Assembly: GCF_000243155.2 (NCBI RefSeq)
Contig: NC_018017.1
Span: 1,178,001 to 1,242,000 of the forward strand
Reading direction: 5' to 3'
Source of the DNA: Desulfitobacterium dehalogenans ATCC 51507
GTDB lineage: Bacteria > Bacillota > Desulfitobacteriia > Desulfitobacteriales > Desulfitobacteriaceae
DNA length: 64,000 nucleotides
Below the pieces are notes generated by a model that did not search any database, was not told where the DNA came from, and saw only the letters and a program-made list of their open reading frames with translations. The position numbers and the translations under genes were made by a program. Positions 59,415 to 64,000 of the stretch are shown here, piece after piece. How positions within the stretch are numbered: the stretch's first letter is position 1; each line of letters opens with the position of its first letter.

Positions 59415-60514
59415 AAACAGCCATTGTGGTGTTAAGGGATCAGGGCTTAAGGACGGCCTGCCGGATCATCGAGAAATGGCCTGAAGAGGAACCAACCTTA
59501 CTCTATCTGCACCGGCGTCTTGAGGGTCAGAAGCGCATTCATGAAACAGAAGAGCCTGCCCCTTGCTGCGATCCTTATTATTTTAGTGAGCTGAAAGAAG
59601 TCCTTCCTGAACTATGGGAAGGTTCCTCTCTTTTGATTTTTATCATGGCTACGGGGATTGTGGTTCGTCATATTGCTCCTTATCTTCAGGGTAAGGATCG
59701 GGATCCGGCCGTATTGGTGCTGGATGAAAAAGGGGAATTTGTAATCTCCCTCTTATCCGGGCATTTAGGAGGAGCCAATGCCTGGGCGAAATCCGTGGCC
59801 CAGTGGATCCATGCCCAGCCGGTGATAACCACTGCCACAGATGTGCAAGGGCTGACCGCACCTGATGAGTACGCCCGACGGTTTGGTTGGTCTGTCGAAC
59901 CTTTATCAGGACTGAAGGAAGTCAATTCTTTGTTGCTGGAGCAGGGTTATCTCAAGGTCTGGACCGATTGCCTGCCCGAGGAACACCCCCTGCGTCAGGA
60001 CCCTTATTACCATTTCCTTAAGGATAAAGATAAAGAACATGCCCAGCTATGGGTTACAACAGAACAACTTGCGGCTCAGCATGAGCGGATCCAGGGAAAA
60101 AGCAGGCCCCTTCATTTGGTGCCAAGGATCTTTGGTATCGGAGTAGGGTGCCGCAGAGGGGTAAGTAGGGAGCAGGTGATCGAAGCCATTGAGGGAAGTC
60201 TCAAGCAAATAGGGATATCACCAAAGAGTATTCAGGGGCTATACAGTATTGAATTAAAAGCGGATGAAGCAGGAATTATCGAGGCAGCCCGAATCCTGGG
60301 CATACCCTTTCATACCTTTTCATCACAAGAAATACAGAGTATAAATGAACAACAAGGGCTAAGGCCATCGGAATATGTCAAAGAGAAGATTGGAGTGGAT
60401 GGTGTATGCGAAGCAGCGAGCTTACTGGGAACGAGTCAGGGAGAGTTAGTTCTTCCCAAGCAGAAGTGGAATGGGGTCACGGTGGCCATCAGCAAGGCAA
60501 AATCTATGTGGTAG
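59411..60514 (+). CDS. cbiG: Cobalt-precorrin 5A hydrolase CbiG
   Basis: A 367-residue protein overlapping cbiF by 4 bases. Central domain has FIMATGIVVRHIAPYLQGKDRDPAVLVLDEKGEFVISLLSGHLGGANAWA, the CbiG signature; the C-terminal domain starts FGIGVGCRRGVSREQVIEAIE and ends LPKQKWNGVTVAISKAKSMW. It opens the ring-A delta-lactone and releases acetaldehyde in the anaerobic pathway. Confidence 0.93.
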   Translation: MKTAIVVLRDQGLRTACRIIEKWPEEEPTLLYLHRRLEGQKRIHETEEPAPCCDPYYFSELKEVLPELWEGSSLLIFIMATGIVVRHIAPYLQGKDRDPAVLVLDEKGEFVISLLSGHLGGANAWAKSVAQWIHAQPVITTATDVQGLTAPDEYARRFGWSVEPLSGLKEVNSLLLEQGYLKVWTDCLPEEHPLRQDPYYHFLKDKDKEHAQLWVTTEQLAAQHERIQGKSRPLHLVPRIFGIGVGCRRGVSREQVIEAIEGSLKQIGISPKSIQGLYSIELKADEAGIIEAARILGIPFHTFSSQEIQSINEQQGLRPSEYVKEKIGVDGVCEAASLLGTSQGELVLPKQKWNGVTVAISKAKSMW

Positions 60515-61227
60515 GCATTGGTCCTGGAGATGCGGAGCATATGACTCAACGGGCTCAGTCGGTATGGAAAGAAGTGGATGTGGTCGCCGGATACAAAACC
60601 TATATCGATTTGATTCGTCCTTGGCTTGCCGAGAAAAAAGTGGTGGCCACGGGTATGCGGCAAGAAATTGATCGCTGCCGCGAAGTTGTAGAGATCGCTC
60701 TGGAGGGTCAGGCCATTGCCTTGGTCAGCAGTGGAGATGCGGGAGTCTATGGTATGGCGGGGATTCTGATAGAATGCCTGGAAGAAAAAGATGCCTTGGA
60801 TATTCCTTTGGAGATTATCCCTGGGGTAAGTGCTGCCAATGCTGCATCATCCCTGTTAGGAGCGCCTTTGATGCATGATTTTGCGGTCATTAGTCTGAGC
60901 GATCTGCTCACGCCCTGGGAAGTTATTCAAAAGCGCGTTAAGCTGGCAGCAGAGGGAGATTTCGTCATGGCCATTTATAATCCAAAGAGTAAAGGCCGTC
61001 AGGACCAGATTGAATGGGTTCGTCAAGCAGTACTCGAATATCGAGATCCCCAAACCCCGGTGGGAATTGTAAAGGAAGCGTTGCGTGGTGACTCTCAAGT
61101 GATCATCACGACTCTTGCAGAATTTACCCAATCCCCCATTGATATGTTGACCACAGTCATCATCGGCAATTCCCATACCCGTGTCGTAGGCCCCTATATG
61201 GTGACTCCGAGGGGATATGTTTTATGA
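60406..61227 (+). CDS. cbiH: Cobalt-precorrin-3 C17-methyltransferase CbiH
   Basis: The conserved protein begins at KIYVVGIGPGDAEHMTQRA, about 31 residues into this frame. In-frame starts are ATG 60406 (ggag about 10 bases ahead, but 109 bases inside cbiG), GTG 60466 and GTG 60508; which is used is not settled. Motifs: VVAGYKTYIDLI, ALVSSGDAGVYGMAG, IPGVSAANAASSLLGAPLMHDFAVISLSDLLTPWE and VMAIYNPKSKGR, all typical of CobJ/CbiH. Contracts the ring while methylating C17. Overlaps cbiJ by 4 bases. Confidence 0.92.
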   Translation: MRSSELTGNESGRVSSSQAEVEWGHGGHQQGKIYVVGIGPGDAEHMTQRAQSVWKEVDVVAGYKTYIDLIRPWLAEKKVVATGMRQEIDRCREVVEIALEGQAIALVSSGDAGVYGMAGILIECLEEKDALDIPLEIIPGVSAANAASSLLGAPLMHDFAVISLSDLLTPWEVIQKRVKLAAEGDFVMAIYNPKSKGRQDQIEWVRQAVLEYRDPQTPVGIVKEALRGDSQVIITTLAEFTQSPIDMLTTVIIGNSHTRVVGPYMVTPRGYVL

Positions 61228-62009
61228 GGTTATTCATCCTGGCGGGGACTGAGGATGGCAGGGAATTAGCATTTGAATTACAAAAACATGGTCATGAGGT
61301 TCTGGTTTCTACTTTAACGGAATACGGTGCCGAAATCGCTGAGCGTCAAGGTCTACGTACCTGTTCGGGTGCTCTGGATGAACATTCCATGGAGAGGATT
61401 CTGCAGGAACAGGCCATTCACGCCCTGATTGATGCCACTCACCCTTATGCCCAAAATATCCGGAACTTAGCCCGGTGCGTTGCCGGTAAATGTAATCTTC
61501 CCTATTTTCGCTGGGAGCGTCCTTCAGGGGATTATCCTGTTCACCCTCTCCTTCATTTTGCCTCCAATCTTGAGGATGCTGCCCGATTGGCAGCCCAACT
61601 GGGTAAGCGGGTTTTTCTCAGTACCGGAAGCAAAAACCTCCGGGATTGGGTGGGGATGTCTGAATTAAACGACTGCGAGCTTTATGTACGGGTGCTTCCC
61701 ACCTCCCATGTTCTAAAGCAATGTGAAGAGGCAGGATTGAAACCCTATCAGATTATAGCTATGCAGGGACCGTTTACTCAGAAATTTAATGAGGGACTCT
61801 GGGAGCAGTTAAAGATTGATGTGGTGATTACCAAGGATAGCGGTGCCATCGGTGGTACGGATGAGAAAGTCCAGGCCTGCCTGCAGCTGAACATTCCTGT
61901 TATTGTCTTGGAACGACCTCGGGAAGCCCAACCGCAGTTGGCGGCTGAAGAGAATACATTGACGATTGAAGATTTTATAAGAAAGGTGGAAGAGAGCTTT
62001 GGACACTAA
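61224..62009 (+). CDS. cbiJ: Cobalt-precorrin-6A reductase CbiJ
   Basis: A 261-residue reductase of the CobK/CbiJ family: LFILAGTEDGRELAFEL at the start, LIDATHPYAQNIRNLA, YFRWERPSG, VFLSTGSKNLRDW and VITKDSGAIGGTDEKVQAC near the end. Reduces the macrocycle with NAD(P)H. Starts 4 bases before the cbiH stop, and its end overlaps the cbiX start by 11 bases. Confidence 0.92.
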   Translation: MRLFILAGTEDGRELAFELQKHGHEVLVSTLTEYGAEIAERQGLRTCSGALDEHSMERILQEQAIHALIDATHPYAQNIRNLARCVAGKCNLPYFRWERPSGDYPVHPLLHFASNLEDAARLAAQLGKRVFLSTGSKNLRDWVGMSELNDCELYVRVLPTSHVLKQCEEAGLKPYQIIAMQGPFTQKFNEGLWEQLKIDVVITKDSGAIGGTDEKVQACLQLNIPVIVLERPREAQPQLAAEENTLTIEDFIRKVEESFGH

Positions 62010-62367
62010 ATTTATTCTTTTAGGTCATGGGAGTCGACGCAAAGAGGCTAATCAGGGATTGGTTGAGGTAGCTCATAAAGTAAGTAAGATTTTGGGAGAA
62101 GAGGTAACCCCGGTCTTTATGGACCATCAAGAACCCAGCTTACCTGAAGGGGTCTTGGAAAAGATTCAACAGGGTGCCAAGAAGATTATCATTATGCCTC
62201 TCTTTTTATTCCGGGGAATGCATGTCACCGTGGATATCCATGAAGAAATTCGCGAGCTTAAGGAAAAATACGCCGATGTTGAGATTCTATTCAGCAAGGA
62301 ACTGGGAGCCGATGATGTTATTGCTCAATTGGCAAGCCAAAGAATTAAGGAGGCCTTAGGGGCATGA
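61999..62367 (+). CDS. cbiX: Short-form sirohydrochlorin cobaltochelatase CbiX
   Basis: A 122-residue protein starting with TTG 61999 inside the end of cbiJ. FILLGHGSRRKEANQG with His10 and MHVTVDIHEEI with His75 and His81 are the metal-site histidines of the small CbiX type, which works as a homodimer. It inserts cobalt early, confirming the anaerobic route. Half the length of the double-domain CbiX of Bacillus. Confidence 0.88.
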   Translation: MDTKFILLGHGSRRKEANQGLVEVAHKVSKILGEEVTPVFMDHQEPSLPEGVLEKIQQGAKKIIIMPLFLFRGMHVTVDIHEEIRELKEKYADVEILFSKELGADDVIAQLASQRIKEALGA

Positions 62368-63002
62368 AGGGATTTATCACCGACCCGCTGCAAATTGAAC
62401 GGGAAAGCATGCGGATCATTCGTGGATACTTGCAACAGGATTGGACTGAGAAGGAGTTAAAAATCGTGGAGCGCTGTATTCATACCAGTGGGGATCCTAC
62501 CCTGGAATCGGTCATCCGCATTCACCCTCAAGGGATTGAGGCCGGACTTAAGTCACTGCAGCAAGGGGCTCCAGTGATTACAGATGTAGAAATGGTCAGA
62601 GCAGGAATTGCTAAGAAGCAATTGTCTCAGTTAGGCGGCACTGCAGAATGTTTTCTCAGTGATCCCCGGGTTGCGGATCAAGCGGTGGAATTGGGAATTA
62701 CCCGCTCCATGGCAGCTCTACGTTTGAATAAAGAACGTTTGAAGGGGGCTATCGTGGCTATCGGCAATGCTCCCACTGCTTTGCTGGAGGTACTGGAGTT
62801 AGCCAAAGATCCCGAGACCCGACCTGCATTAGTCGTCGGGATACCGGTTGGCTTTGTGGGAGCTAAGGAATCCAAGGACCTGCTTTGGGAAGAGCATCCA
62901 GAGCTTCCTTCTATTACAATCTTAGGGAATCGAGGGGGAAGCCCTTTAGCAGCAACCTGTGTCAACGCCTTGATCTATCTCGCCGTAAATCGAGAGATCT
63001 AA
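62364..63002 (+). CDS. cbiC: Cobalt-precorrin-8 methylmutase CbiC
   Basis: A 212-residue protein overlapping cbiX by 4 bases. CIHTSGDPTLESVIRI with His40 (the proton-transferring residue in this family), DVEMVRAGI, FLSDPRVADQAVELGITRSMAAL and ILGNRGGSPLAATCVNALIYL are typical of CobH/CbiC. It moves the methyl from C11 to C12 to form cobyrinate. Confidence 0.93.
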   Translation: MKGFITDPLQIERESMRIIRGYLQQDWTEKELKIVERCIHTSGDPTLESVIRIHPQGIEAGLKSLQQGAPVITDVEMVRAGIAKKQLSQLGGTAECFLSDPRVADQAVELGITRSMAALRLNKERLKGAIVAIGNAPTALLEVLELAKDPETRPALVVGIPVGFVGAKESKDLLWEEHPELPSITILGNRGGSPLAATCVNALIYLAVNREI

Positions 63003-63018
63003 AAATGAGGTGAGAGAA

Positions 63019-64000
63019 TGAGCAAAGAAGAAACCAACCCGGAGGTTAATAGAAATTCAGTTCCAGGTGAGAAACAAGAAGCTGCTCGGTTAATGATCCA
63101 AGGGACTTCTTCCAATGTAGGAAAAAGTGTCTTGGCGGCGGCCTTTTGCCGGATATTTTATCAAGAAGGGTATCACGTAGCACCTTTTAAGGCCCAGAAC
63201 ATGGCTTTAAATTCCTTTATTACCCGCTCTGGAGGAGAGATGGGCAGAGCTCAGGTGGTACAGGCCCAGGCTGCAGGATTAGAGCCTGATGTGCGGATGA
63301 ATCCTGTCTTGCTGAAACCCACGGGACACACAGGATCCCAGGTGATTGTTCTGGGCAAAGCCCAGGGGACTCTTTCTGCCCTTAAATATCACGGGGATTA
63401 CCAGAGAAAAACCTGGCCCATTGTGGAAAAAGCTCTCCATGAACTTCTTGAGGAACATGAGATTGTAATTATCGAGGGAGCCGGAAGTCCCGCGGAAGTG
63501 AATCTCAAGCAAAATGATATTGTCAATATGCGCGTAGCCAAGGAAGCCCGGGCTCCCGTGCTTCTGGTGGCAGATATTGATCGGGGGGGAGCCTTGGCAT
63601 CCGTGGTTGGTACCCTTGAGCTCCTTGAGCCGGAAGAACGCGAATTGGTTCGGGGAATTGTGATGAATAAATTCCGAGGGGATATTAAACTTTTACAACC
63701 GGCCTTGGATTTTCTTGAAGAACGAACCGGAATTCCTGTGGTGGGAGTCGTTCCCTTCTATGATCAATTTAAGATTCCGGAAGAAGATTCCGTGGTTCTT
63801 GAAGAACAGAATAAAAGCAAACAGGATAAAGGGAAGAGCCGGGATGAAGCGTTAGATGTAGCGGTCATTCGCTTACCCTATTTATCTAATTTCACAGATT
63901 TTGATCCTTTTGAAGATGAGTCTGATGTCATTCTTCGCTATGTCCGGGAACCTGCTGAGCTGGGGCAGCCGGATTGTGTTATAATCCCCGGAAGCAAAAA
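63019..64000 (+). CDS. cbiP: Cobyric acid synthase CbiP/CobQ (3' end outside window)
   Basis: ATG 63019 follows gaggtgag; the frame stays open to the last base, giving the first ~327 residues of a protein normally near 500. The start LMIQGTSSNVGKSVLAAAFCR has the P-loop of the dethiobiotin-synthetase-like amidase domain; VAPFKAQNMALNSFIT, IIEGAGSPAEVNL and VLLVADIDRGGALASVVGTLELL are typical of CobQ/CbiP. It amidates four side chains of adenosyl-cobyrinate diamide using glutamine. The glutaminase domain lies beyond the window. Confidence 0.93.

Noticed and set aside
1-64000. CRISPR arrays, tRNA or rRNA genes, transposases, phage genes
   Set aside because: I looked for regular spacer-repeat arrays, tRNA-like cloverleaf ends, conserved rRNA stretches and DDE/HUH transposase motifs and found none.

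Overview
The window reads as chromosome of a low-GC, anaerobically respiring Firmicute; gene content and style (many Tat-exported molybdenum enzymes, heme-binding sensor kinases, a complete oxygen-independent cobalamin pathway) point to Desulfitobacterium or a close Peptococcaceae relative. This assignment is inference from gene content, not from a marker gene. No rRNA, tRNA, CRISPR array, prophage or transposase gene was seen.

Layout. 1-16.5 kb is a miscellaneous metabolic stretch: the end of a sensor kinase, an Amj-type lipid II flippase, a decayed vanW remnant, a metallophosphoesterase, a short-chain dehydrogenase with an acyl-CoA synthetase, acetyltransferase, MerR regulator, epimerase, racemase, an orphan AAA ATPase, a RACo-like ASKHA ATPase lacking its Fe-S domain, and a MutM-like glycosylase. 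16.9-20.4 kb is a three-gene ydhYVW-like cluster around an aldehyde:ferredoxin oxidoreductase (AOR) family enzyme. 20.8-26.2 kb is a five-gene Nik/Dpp-type ABC importer.

26.3-49.2 kb is a respiratory island: a response regulator/kinase pair on the minus strand, then a TorD chaperone, two tandem copies of a DmsABC-type operon, an orphan DmsC-like anchor, a small four-histidine membrane protein, a second kinase/regulator pair, cytochrome c maturation genes (resB, ccsA) and a compact nitrate reductase operon (napD, a napG-like ferredoxin, a minimal napB-like lipoprotein, napA, and a napH-napG gene fusion). Both kinases carry a CxxCH heme motif in the sensor domain, and identical 16-base direct-repeat boxes lie before torD and before resB.

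49.3-54.3 kb holds cardiolipin synthase, a MarR regulator with a clear operator, FtsH and a family-8 glycosyltransferase. 54.3 kb to the end is the anaerobic cobalamin operon: cbiD, a cobalamin riboswitch with terminator, then cbiET, cbiL, cbiF, cbiG, cbiH, cbiJ, cbiX, cbiC and the start of cbiP.

The most notable unexplained signal is a dispersed structured element present twice, inside the ABC transporter operon (about 22.49-22.76 kb) and between cbiL and cbiF (about 58.21-58.58 kb). The two copies share nested stems, including a 14-bp closing stem with compensatory base changes, so they look like a conserved noncoding RNA (possibly a HEARO/omega-RNA-like element without a nuclease gene). 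A second, different, strongly palindromic domain lies just upstream of the second copy (57.92-58.13 kb).
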